From assembly GCA_002298915.1 (NCBI GenBank), contig DBML01000020.1, positions 1 through 49,236 of the forward strand: DNA of 49,236 bases, in the 5' to 3' direction. Made by a program: the position numbers and the translations under genes. Each line of letters starts with the position of its first letter. Positions within the stretch are counted from its first letter, which is position 1. This DNA is from Clostridium sp. UBA699 (GTDB lineage Bacteria; Bacillota; Clostridia; Clostridiales; Clostridiaceae). The notes under the pieces were generated by a model. The model ran no database searches. It saw only the letters and a list, made by a program, of their open reading frames with translations, and was not told the DNA's origin. Shown here in pieces: positions 39,442 through 46,140 of this stretch.

Positions 39442-40017
39442 ATGACCAAAATGATGCTGCCGGTTGCCATATCGAACCGCCACGTCCATCTGAGCCAGGC
39501 GGACCTTGAGACACTGTTCGGGAAGGGCTTCGAGCTTACCAAGATGAAGGACCTTTCACAGCCTGGCCAGTTCGCAGCCAACGAGCAGGTAGACCTGGTG
39601 GGCCCTAAAAGGACCATAAAGGGAGTCAGGATCCTTGGCCCCGCAAGGAAAACTTCCCAGGTGGAGATCTCAGTCACAGACGCCTTCACGCTTGGGGTAG
39701 CCCCTGTTGTAAGGAACTCCGGGGACCTGGAAGGCACCCCTGGACTTAAGCTGGTCGGGCCTGCAGGCGAGGTTATGCTGGACAAGGGCTCCATAGTTGC
39801 CGCAAGGCACATCCACATGCACACGTCGGATGCTGAAAGGTTCGGCGTCAAGGACAAGGACTTAGTGAGCGTGAGGACCGAAGGTCCAAGGCCTCTTGTG
39901 TTCGACAAAGTCCTCGTAAGGGTTGACACTGAGTACGGCCTTGAGATGCATGTCGACATGGATGAGGGGAACGCGGCTTTCCTGAAGAACGGTACGCTGG
40001 TCGAGCTGGTAAAGTAG
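39442..40017 (+). CDS. pduL: Phosphate propanoyltransferase (PduL-type phosphotransacylase)
   Basis: A 191-residue enzyme exchanging acyl-CoA and acyl-phosphate, unrelated in fold to Pta/Ptb. Metal-binding His residues are in ISNRHVHLSQAD near the N-terminus and in AARHIHMHTSDAERFG, the two beta-barrel halves of PduL. The N-terminus starts directly with the catalytic domain and lacks the extra peptide that targets PduL to microcompartments, and no shell-protein genes are nearby, so it acts free in the cytosol. The start at 39442 follows AGGAGG by eight bases. It could work with a kinase elsewhere in acetate or propionate formation. Confidence 0.92.
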   Translation: MTKMMLPVAISNRHVHLSQADLETLFGKGFELTKMKDLSQPGQFAANEQVDLVGPKRTIKGVRILGPARKTSQVEISVTDAFTLGVAPVVRNSGDLEGTPGLKLVGPAGEVMLDKGSIVAARHIHMHTSDAERFGVKDKDLVSVRTEGPRPLVFDKVLVRVDTEYGLEMHVDMDEGNAAFLKNGTLVELVK

Positions 40018-40032
40018 CAGTCAGCAACAAAA

Positions 40033-40066
40033 AAAAGCACCTACGGCTGATGCCCATGGGTGCTTT
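40033..40066. terminator. Terminator between pduL and the hemolysin III gene
   Basis: AAAAGCACC / GGGTGCTTT stem with a long loop; a run of eight T follows on the minus strand, so it mainly ends the hemolysin III transcript. Confidence 0.82.
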
Positions 40067-40074
40067 GCTATTTC

Positions 40075-40725
40075 TTATCGAACTACGTGGAAAAGCATGA
40101 AGAAGTAGAGGAAGGTGCTCCCTCCCAAAACGAAGAGGTGCCACACGGAATGCATGAAGCGGGGCTTCTTCATCTTGTAGAAAACAACGCCTATGGAGTA
40201 CAGAAGTCCGCCGGCAAGCAGCAGCGCGAAGCCGTCCAGGGCTATTAGCTGGATCAGAGGCTTTACGGCTATGACAACCGACCAACCCATGATGAGGTAA
40301 AGTACCAGCGACACCTTGTGCCATTTGCTGACGCTTATTGCGTTGGCAACGATCCCTGCCACGCCGCAGAAAACGTTGACGGCAAAAAGGGTCCAGCCAA
40401 GTGTTCCTCCCAAAAGCGAAAGGCAGACGGGAGCATAGCTTCCGACGATAAGAACAAAGATGGAGCAGTGGTCAAGCTTCTGAAATATCCTCTTGGCCTT
40501 GAAATTGGTGATTGCGTGGTAGAGCGTCGACATCATATAAAGGAATATCATGCTGAAACCGTATATGGAAACACTGACTATTCGGACAAGATCGCTTTTC
40601 TCCGCAGCGAAAACAAGCATAACGATCGTTCCCGCCGCCGCAAGCGCCGCGCCTACTCCGTGGGTTACCGCATTTGCTATCTCCTCGCCCTTGCACTGTC
40701 CGTTGAAACTTGAAACATCTGTCAT
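40075..40725 (-). CDS. Hemolysin III family membrane protein (YqfA/PAQR-like)
   Basis: A 216-residue protein with seven predicted membrane segments. Conserved polar sites of the family are seen: EEIANAVTHGVGA at the N-terminus, MSTLYHAI, FQKLDHCSIFVLIVGSYAP and RFMHSVWHLFVLGGS with the metal-binding His pair. The start at 40725 (AGGAGG eight bases upstream) is required because the promoter's predicted start lies near 40740. The family is named after a Bacillus cereus protein; the physiological role may be lipid or stress related. Confidence 0.9.
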   Translation of the reverse strand: MTDVSSFNGQCKGEEIANAVTHGVGAALAAAGTIVMLVFAAEKSDLVRIVSVSIYGFSMIFLYMMSTLYHAITNFKAKRIFQKLDHCSIFVLIVGSYAPVCLSLLGGTLGWTLFAVNVFCGVAGIVANAISVSKWHKVSLVLYLIMGWSVVIAVKPLIQLIALDGFALLLAGGLLYSIGVVFYKMKKPRFMHSVWHLFVLGGSTFLYFFMLFHVVR

Positions 40726-40746
40726 AATAAACGCCTCCTCCATACC

Positions 40747-40776
40747 ATTATATTAAACAATTATTAATATTTTCAA
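40747..40776 (-). promoter_or_regulatory. Promoter of the hemolysin III gene
   Basis: Minus strand TTGAAA (40771-40776) and TATAAT (40747-40752), 18 bases apart. Confidence 0.7.
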
Positions 40777-40879
40777 CATATTCCTGACACATTTTTAGAT
40801 TATTATATAAATGTGGAAGCGATACTAACCATCTTCATATAATATTAGTTCCCCCTTTTGTTATATGACGCATCACTGA

Positions 40880-40913
40880 ACAACAGCACCCGGCGACTGC
40901 CGGGTGCTGTTGT
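40880..40913 (-). terminator. Terminator of the molybdenum cofactor operon
   Basis: A 15-bp stem with GACT loop centred at 40896, right after the MobB stop codon; a short T-rich stretch (GTTGTTC) follows on the minus strand. Confidence 0.82.
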
Positions 40914-40914
40914 T

Positions 40915-41982
40915 TTAGCGCGCAAATTTCCTGTCTATTTCCTCCGCTATGCTCCCGAAATCATCCCTGAGGTTGTTCTCGTAAACCAGGTCGGCGAAAC
41001 CAATCACCTCGGCAGCCGATTTCTTCATCACGCCTGCCTCGGTTTTCACCATCACGAAAACCCCGGGCTTCACGACCTTCCTCAGGCTGTTGGACTCGCA
41101 TATTATTACGCAGCCCTCAGGCATGAGCGGCATGATCTCCCTCATGGCCTCTTTGAGCTGCCCCCTCCTGGCCTTGACCCAGAATACCCTGTCAGCCCCC
41201 GCCGCAAGTAGGAGAGAGGTGTCCTTTCCGCTCGAGCTTTCAGCCTCCTCAACGACCTCGAAGCCGCCCTCCAAGGAGGAGCATGCTCCGCAGCCGTCGC
41301 CTCCGCGTATGCATCTCCCATCGCCTTCGACGGAGGTCACCTTTACTGCAACGACCGTCCTTTGCCCCTTGTACCTTTTTATCAGCTCCAAAGCCAGTGC
41401 CGTCTTGCCGCTGTTCCTGCCGGCTGAGCCTATGAGTATCATGTTTGGCACATTGATGATCTTGAGGAAAGCATCCTCGATGAAGCCCGCTATCTCCGCC
41501 GGGTCGTCTATGTCCAGCACAGGAAGTCCGATATCGAGCGGCTCGTCGCTCGCCACAGCAATGAAGTTCTTGTGGCTGTGCTGCGGGCTTGTGCAGAGCA
41601 GGCCTTTGTCGGACTCCTTCCTGTGTATCTCGATCTTCGGATAGGGGTTGTTCCTGAAACCCTCCACAATCACAAGGTCCTCGTCCCTGAAAAGCCAGAG
41701 GAGCTCCTCTATGCTCCTTTCCTTTTCAAGCCGCCTGATCATGGCCAGCTTTGAAGGCGATGCGATCACCACGCTGTCTGCCCCGGCTTCTGTGAACCTG
41801 TGGCTGTCCTTGCCGGGATAGTCTATCTCGAATTTCTTCACGTCGTGCTTGAGCACCCCGACCCTGTAGCCCCTGTTCTTAAGCAGCTTGACAAGGCTCT
41901 CTATGAGAGTCGTCTTCCCGGCTCCTGATTTGGTGGCCACTATCGAGACCACGGCTGCTCTACCTGAATATGAATTTTCCAT
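40915..41982 (-). CDS. mobB: MobB-like GTPase fused to a second P-loop domain with a cysteine cluster
   Basis: A 355-residue two-domain protein. Residues 10-165 are MobB, which assists guanylation of molybdopterin: SIVATKSGAGKTTLIESLVKLL (Walker A, 18-25), VGVLKHDVKKFEIDYPGKDSHRF and EDLVIVEGFRNNPYPKIEIHR. Residues 175-345 hold another P-loop (GSAGRNSGKT, 185-194) followed by GDGRCIRGGDGCGACSSLEG with Cys224, Cys231 and Cys234. This second domain is not part of ordinary MobB (about 170 residues). The start at 41982 follows GGGGGAG. It overlaps the moeA end by 23 bases. Confidence 0.88.
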   Translation of the reverse strand: MENSYSGRAAVVSIVATKSGAGKTTLIESLVKLLKNRGYRVGVLKHDVKKFEIDYPGKDSHRFTEAGADSVVIASPSKLAMIRRLEKERSIEELLWLFRDEDLVIVEGFRNNPYPKIEIHRKESDKGLLCTSPQHSHKNFIAVASDEPLDIGLPVLDIDDPAEIAGFIEDAFLKIINVPNMILIGSAGRNSGKTALALELIKRYKGQRTVVAVKVTSVEGDGRCIRGGDGCGACSSLEGGFEVVEEAESSSGKDTSLLLAAGADRVFWVKARRGQLKEAMREIMPLMPEGCVIICESNSLRKVVKPGVFVMVKTEAGVMKKSAAEVIGFADLVYENNLRDDFGSIAEEIDRKFAR

Positions 41983-43147
41983 CTGCAATCTCCCCCGCCT
42001 TAGCCACCGGCAAGCTTCCGTCCAGCATGACGATCCCGTTTGCCCTGGAGATGGTCATGAGAGCATTCGAGCTCTGTGGGCCTGCGCTGCTGGCAAAGTA
42101 AACGCCGTCCTTCTTTTCGATGAAAACGTAGGCGTAGTTTGTCCTTCCCGTGCTTATCTTTATATCGTTCTCCAGGACGACGGGGAAAGTCTTCTCTCTC
42201 AGGTCCTGCCGCCCCATCATCTTCTTTATCGCCGGGCTGATGAACTCCTCGAAGGTGTTGATAACCGAAAGAGGGTTTCCTGGCAGGCCGAAGAACAGCT
42301 TACCGGCGTATGTCGCGAAGATCACGGGCTTGCCCGGCTTCACCGCAACAGCAGAGAACTTAATGTCTGCCCCCAGCTCGCTGAGTATCCTGCCTATGTA
42401 GTCGTAATCCCCGACGGATGCTCCGCCTGTGCTCACCACTATGTCGGCTTTGCTGAAGGCCTCCTTCATTTTCCGCATTATCTCCGCTGGGTCGTCCCTG
42501 ACTATGCCGTAGGATATGACCTCGGCCCCCATGTCAGACGCCATCGCGGAGATCGTGTACTCGTTGCAGTTCCTTATCTTGCCCGGCTCAAGCTTCTCCT
42601 CCACATCGACAAGCTCGTCGCCTGTGACGAGGAGAGCCAGCCTCGGGTTCCTGTGCACTCTCACCCTGGAATAGCCGAGGGATGCCATAAGCCCTATCTC
42701 CGCAGGCCTTACAGTTTTGCCCTTTGGCAGGGCCAGGTCGCCCTCCCTTATCTCCTCGCCGGCCTTGAGTATGTTCTGTCCTGCCTTTGCGGGCTTCAGG
42801 ATGCTGACGAACTCGCCGTCCTGGGCAGTATCCTCCTTCTTAACGACGGAGTCTGCTCCGGGCGGAATGGGCGCTCCAGTCATGATCTTGAACGCTTCAC
42901 CGGGCTTCAGCACCTCGGGCAGCTCGTCTCCCGCCTTGACAACCCCGGTCACCTTGAGCCTCTGCCCATCCGCATGCCTGACAGCGTAGCCGTCCATGGC
43001 CGATTTGTCGAAGGGCGGAAGGCTGTCCCTGGCGTAGATGTCCTCCGCAAGGACCTTGCCCAGTGACTGAAGCAGACCTGCCTCGGCCGCTTCGAGCTCC
43101 GGGGCTTCTTCCAAAATTATTTTCAATGCTTCTTCTATAAGTTTCAA
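41960..43147 (-). CDS. moeA: Molybdopterin molybdenumtransferase MoeA
   Basis: A 395-residue enzyme inserting molybdate into adenylated molybdopterin. Domain signatures are YARDSLPPFDKSAMDGYAVR near residue 40, MTGAPIPPGADSVVKKED, STGGASVGDYDYIG (about 225) and ATYAGKLFFGLPGNPLSVINTFEEF (about 290), as in MoeA. Length fits. Start overlaps the MobA stop by four bases (ATGA-type), so translation is coupled. Products serve molybdoenzymes such as the oxidoreductase at 46141-48390. Confidence 0.94.
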   Translation of the reverse strand: MKLIEEALKIILEEAPELEAAEAGLLQSLGKVLAEDIYARDSLPPFDKSAMDGYAVRHADGQRLKVTGVVKAGDELPEVLKPGEAFKIMTGAPIPPGADSVVKKEDTAQDGEFVSILKPAKAGQNILKAGEEIREGDLALPKGKTVRPAEIGLMASLGYSRVRVHRNPRLALLVTGDELVDVEEKLEPGKIRNCNEYTISAMASDMGAEVISYGIVRDDPAEIMRKMKEAFSKADIVVSTGGASVGDYDYIGRILSELGADIKFSAVAVKPGKPVIFATYAGKLFFGLPGNPLSVINTFEEFISPAIKKMMGRQDLREKTFPVVLENDIKISTGRTNYAYVFIEKKDGVYFASSAGPQSSNALMTISRANGIVMLDGSLPVAKAGEIADGKFIFR

Positions 43148-43731
43148 TTTTTTTCCTCCGTGCGGATCTTCCCAAGCGCCGGGAGATCTGTCTGATAGTT
43201 TAAGTTTGCAAACATTTCCTCGTCCGCGCAGTCCACGTAATGGACCCTGCTCCTGTCTAGAACGTCTGATATCCTCAGCTTGCCTCCCCTTAGCTCCTCT
43301 TCGAAGGCGGCCGCCATGCCGACTGAGTAGAACGCGTTGAGAGGCTCGAGGAACCCGCTGCTCCTTGATATGACCGCCTCAGGAGCCTCCTCCTCTATTA
43401 TGCCGATCATCTCCCTTATGTGGCCAAGGTCCGTGAAAGGCATGTCGCAGGCCGTGACATACACGTACTCTGAGTCTGAGGCCTTGAGGGCTGTGTATAT
43501 GCCTCCCGCAGGCCCCATGCCCGGCATCAGGTCCAGCACACCCCTGTATTTCATGCAGCTTGTCTTTTCAAGGTCGTTTGTCACAAGCAGGATGTTGTCG
43601 AATATCTGCTCGAGCTTTCCGCCTATGACGTCGATAAGGTAGCTGTCCCCCACCTTTATGAGTGACTTGTCGAACCCCATCCTGCTGCTCTTCCCGCCGC
43701 AGAGGATAACGGCGGTTCCGAATTTCCTCAA
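43144..43731 (-). CDS. mobA: Molybdenum cofactor guanylyltransferase MobA
   Basis: A 195-residue nucleotidyltransferase attaching GMP to molybdopterin. The N-terminal GTP-binding motif is AVILCGGKSSRMGFDKSLI; VLDLMPGMGPAGGIYTAL and VTACDMPFTD (metal Asp) follow. The start is probably TTG at 43731 with AGAGGTGG eight bases upstream; a GTG at 43743 would overlap this site. MobA implies that the cell makes the bis-MGD form used by DMSO-reductase-family enzymes. Confidence 0.92.
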   Translation of the reverse strand: MRKFGTAVILCGGKSSRMGFDKSLIKVGDSYLIDVIGGKLEQIFDNILLVTNDLEKTSCMKYRGVLDLMPGMGPAGGIYTALKASDSEYVYVTACDMPFTDLGHIREMIGIIEEEAPEAVISRSSGFLEPLNAFYSVGMAAAFEEELRGGKLRISDVLDRSRVHYVDCADEEMFANLNYQTDLPALGKIRTEEKN

Positions 43732-43746
43732 ATGCGAAACCACCTC

Positions 43747-44190
43747 TTACCAGACCTCGCCATAGGCAGCGTTAACGTATATCTCCTCAAGCCTGACCTT
43801 GTGCAGCTCCTCCATCTTGGATAGCTCCTCGAAAAGCTCCTTCTGCTGAGGATCCGAGCCTGCTTTGGCAAGCCTGCTGTACATGACCATCGCTTCCTCC
43901 TCGTTTTTCATGGCTAGCGCCACTGCGTCGGCGAACTTCATGTCGGTGGAGAGCTTCGGCTTTTCAACAGTTTCGGATATTCGGTAGTCCTCTATCTCAG
44001 GCATGCTGAAGCTGTGGATGTGCCCCTGCAGCAGGTCCTCAAGGAACTTCCTGTGCTTGAGCTCCTGCGAAGCAAGCTCCTCGAAAGTCTTTGCCAGGTT
44101 TTCGTCTTTCGTTATCTTCTTTGATGCGTCGCGGTAAAACTCGTAAGCCTCGATCTCCTTGCCGATTGCAAATTCCAAGATATCCTTCAT
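43747..44190 (-). CDS. Ferritin-like diiron (rubrerythrin-type) protein
   Basis: A 147-residue four-helix protein. The two helix pairs each carry an E...ExxH-type diiron motif: AIGKEIEAYEFYRDA with LASQELKHRKFLEDL, and AMKNEEEAMVMYSRLA with LSKMEELHKVRLEE. No rubredoxin domain is present, so it is an erythrin-like ferritin protein, which may remove peroxide or store iron. It heads the molybdenum cofactor operon, only three bases before MobA, behind a leader with a possible attenuator. Confidence 0.87.
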   Translation of the reverse strand: MKDILEFAIGKEIEAYEFYRDASKKITKDENLAKTFEELASQELKHRKFLEDLLQGHIHSFSMPEIEDYRISETVEKPKLSTDMKFADAVALAMKNEEEAMVMYSRLAKAGSDPQQKELFEELSKMEELHKVRLEEIYVNAAYGEVW

Positions 44191-44224
44191 GCTTATTCCT
44201 CCTTATTATTCGCGGTAAACAGAA

Positions 44225-44278
44225 AGACCATGAGAGTCTTCAGTACATCCTCATGGTCTGCTCTTATTGCCTCATGGG
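44225..44278 (-). promoter_or_regulatory. Possible attenuator in the leader of the molybdenum cofactor operon
   Basis: In the minus-strand leader the heptamer CCATGAG occurs twice (44271-44277 and 44250-44256 as complement) and its complement CTCATGG once (44228-44234). The last pairing gives a 10-bp hairpin (44225-44234 with 44250-44259) followed by a T-rich GGTCTTTCTGTTT. The upstream copy could pair with the same strand instead and prevent it. The hairpin might simply be the terminator of the DUF1015 gene. Confidence 0.45.
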
Positions 44279-44316
44279 CTGCCTGCAGTATTCTCCAGAT
44301 ATATCAATTTGCCATA

Positions 44317-44345
44317 ATTATAGCAGACACGCCGGCAATATTCAA
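44317..44345 (-). promoter_or_regulatory. Promoter of the ferritin / molybdenum cofactor operon
   Basis: Minus strand TTGAAT (44340-44345) and TATAAT (44317-44322), 17 bases apart, starting right after the DUF1015 stop. It gives a leader of about 120 bases. Confidence 0.78.
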
Positions 44346-44350
44346 ACAGA

Positions 44351-45604
44351 TTAATGGCTCAGTGAGTGGATGAACAGGCCAGACCTGAGCTTCGGCTCGA
44401 ACCATGTGGCTTTAGGCGGCATGACCTCCCCTATGTCTGCAACGTCCATTAGCTCCTTGACCGAGCAAGGGTATACGGCAAAGGCAACCTTCATGTCTGT
44501 GTCAACCCTTACCTCAAGCTCGTCCATCCCGAGGACTCCAGCTACGAAGTCTATCCTCTCGTCTGTCCTTGGATCCTTTATCCCGAGGATCGGTTCGAGT
44601 ATGGAGTCCTGAAGGACCACCACGTCCAGGCATTTCAGCGGGTGGCTGTCGTCGTAGGTGCTTGGTGAGGCTGTGAGCTTGTACCAGCTTCCGCTCATGT
44701 ACATCCCGAGCTCGTGGCTCTTCTGCGGCTTGAACTGGACTCCTTCCGGGCATTTCTCAACCTTGAAGTTCTCCGAAAGCTTGGCTAGGAACTCCTCCTC
44801 GGCGAGCCCGTTGAGATCCCTTACAAGCCTGTTGTAGTCCATGATGTTGAGGTTTTTGTCAGGGAACAGCACTGCGAGGAAGTAGTTGAACTCCTCTTCG
44901 CCTGTGTAGCCCGGGTTCTGCTTCCTTCTTTCCAGGCAAACCCTTGAGGCAGCGGCGGTCCTGTGGTGCCCGTCCGCTATGTAGAGGTTGTCGACCTTCT
45001 CAAACAGCTTTGTCAGCTCCCGGAGCTTACCGGCATTCGAAATGGGCCATACAAGGTGCTCGACGCCGTCGTCTGTAACGAAATCATATTCAGGAGACCT
45101 GCTCATGACTTCGTTCATGATGTCCTCGATCTCCTTCTGCCACCTGTAGATCAGGTATATCGTTCCCGTGTTTGCGTTGCAGTAGTCTATGTGGTAGCTT
45201 ATGTCGGTTTCCTTTTCCGAACGGGTGAATTCGTGCTTCTTGATGTAGTTGTTCAGATAGTCATCGACAGCCGTGCAGCCTACAATGCCTGTGAGAACCG
45301 TATCCCCTATGAGCTGCCTGTATATGAAAAGCATCGGCTTGTCGTCCTTAACAAGCACGCCTTCTTCGAGCATGTGGTCAAGGAAGTCCCTCGAATGCTT
45401 GTTCATGAGCCTCTTGCCATGTTCATCCTGCTCCACATCCGAATGATAGAGGTGCGGGCTGGTTACGCGGAAAAACGCGTAATCGTTCTTTTCGACTATC
45501 TCGTCTATTTTGCTTTTTTCAAGCGAGTCCACAGGAAGTATAGCAACTTTCTCTGCCATATCCGTCCTCGGCCTCAGCCTTTTGAATGGTTTTACTACTG
45601 CCAT
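44351..45604 (-). CDS. DUF1015 family protein, riboswitch-controlled
   Basis: A 417-residue cytoplasmic protein of the DUF1015 family (common length 400-430). Family marks are VKPFKRLRPR at the N-terminus, KKHEFTRSEKETDISYHIDYCNANTG in the middle and LYIADGHHRTAAASRV, with the His-His-Arg site. The start at 45604 follows GAAGGGGAAA. The biochemical role is not established; it is preceded by a tandem glycine riboswitch, which suggests a role in glycine or serine metabolism. It may use a nucleotide or amino acid phosphate, but this is not visible. Confidence 0.88.
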   Translation of the reverse strand: MAVVKPFKRLRPRTDMAEKVAILPVDSLEKSKIDEIVEKNDYAFFRVTSPHLYHSDVEQDEHGKRLMNKHSRDFLDHMLEEGVLVKDDKPMLFIYRQLIGDTVLTGIVGCTAVDDYLNNYIKKHEFTRSEKETDISYHIDYCNANTGTIYLIYRWQKEIEDIMNEVMSRSPEYDFVTDDGVEHLVWPISNAGKLRELTKLFEKVDNLYIADGHHRTAAASRVCLERRKQNPGYTGEEEFNYFLAVLFPDKNLNIMDYNRLVRDLNGLAEEEFLAKLSENFKVEKCPEGVQFKPQKSHELGMYMSGSWYKLTASPSTYDDSHPLKCLDVVVLQDSILEPILGIKDPRTDERIDFVAGVLGMDELEVRVDTDMKVAFAVYPCSVKELMDVADIGEVMPPKATWFEPKLRSGLFIHSLSH

Positions 45605-45709
45605 ATCGGTTTCCCCTTCCATTAATAAATGATATTATATTTTATGCAGCCGCCAGCACGTCGATAGACTGGAGGCCGCACAGTCCAACAAAATATTTTT
45701 CTTCTCCCT

Positions 45710-45746
45710 AATAAGTCTGATGAACAATCCGCTCATCAGACTTATT
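45710..45746. other. 14-bp hairpin in the DUF1015 leader
   Basis: AATAAGTCTGATGA (45710-45723) and TCATCAGACTTATT (45733-45746) form a perfect stem between the riboswitch terminator and the DUF1015 start. No T-tract follows on the minus strand; it may be a second regulatory or stability element. Confidence 0.45.
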
Positions 45747-45825
45747 GAAAGAAGGGGGGTATTTTTTCGACCTTAAGCTTGCAGGACCTTACATCGAGCA
45801 AGCAAGATCGTTGAGGGGGCATAAT

Positions 45826-46042
45826 AAAAAGGACAGCGAACGCGACAAAAACCGCTTCACTGTCCTCTGTTCTTTTACCTGAGAGCTTCGATATGAATAT
45901 CTTACACCGCCGGTCCTGCACTTAAGCAGCCTTTTCAGAGTATTGTCCTGCAACGCTATATTTACCTGAGAGCTTCTGGCACGGTTGTGAGCTGCGCCAT
46001 TTCTCCTTCGGTTAACAACTGTTATCTCACGTTGCATTCATC
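45826..46042 (-). promoter_or_regulatory. Tandem glycine riboswitch with expression-platform terminator
   Basis: Two aptamers follow one another on the minus strand. Each ends with GCTCTCAGGTAAA (45966-45954 region and 45886-45875 region), the mark of glycine aptamers, and the first has ACCGAAGGAGAAA. The expression platform is a long hairpin, GGACAGTGAA / TTCGCTGTCC (45831-45840, 45856-45865), followed by five T. In known tandem switches glycine binding disrupts the terminator and turns the gene on. The controlled gene is DUF1015. Confidence 0.9.
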
Positions 46043-46072
46043 CAAACAATATTGAATTTAAACTGTAACAGT

Positions 46073-46101
46073 AGTATATACCCAATCTGAAATAAAATCA
46101 A
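46073..46101 (-). promoter_or_regulatory. Promoter of the glycine riboswitch transcript
   Basis: Minus strand TTGATT (46096-46101) and TATACT (46073-46078), 17 bases apart. A dyad TTAACA-GTA-TGTTAA lies at 46116-46130 just upstream. Confidence 0.75.
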
Positions 46102-46140
46102 TAATAATCGGACAATTAACAGTATGTTAACTTATATCAC

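Noticed and set aside
39442..40017. Bacterial microcompartment locus around pduL
   Set aside because: No shell-protein genes or encapsulation peptide are found within 10 kb on either side.
40851..40860. GTTCCCCCTT motif shared with 19309-19319 as a common regulatory site
   Set aside because: Two short G/C runs near promoters could occur by chance, and no dyad or conserved flank supports them.
45789..46037. An 82-residue open frame on the minus strand between DUF1015 and the molybdoenzyme gene
   Set aside because: It lies entirely within the two glycine aptamers and the terminator, has no plausible ribosome binding site, and its protein is basic and low in complexity.
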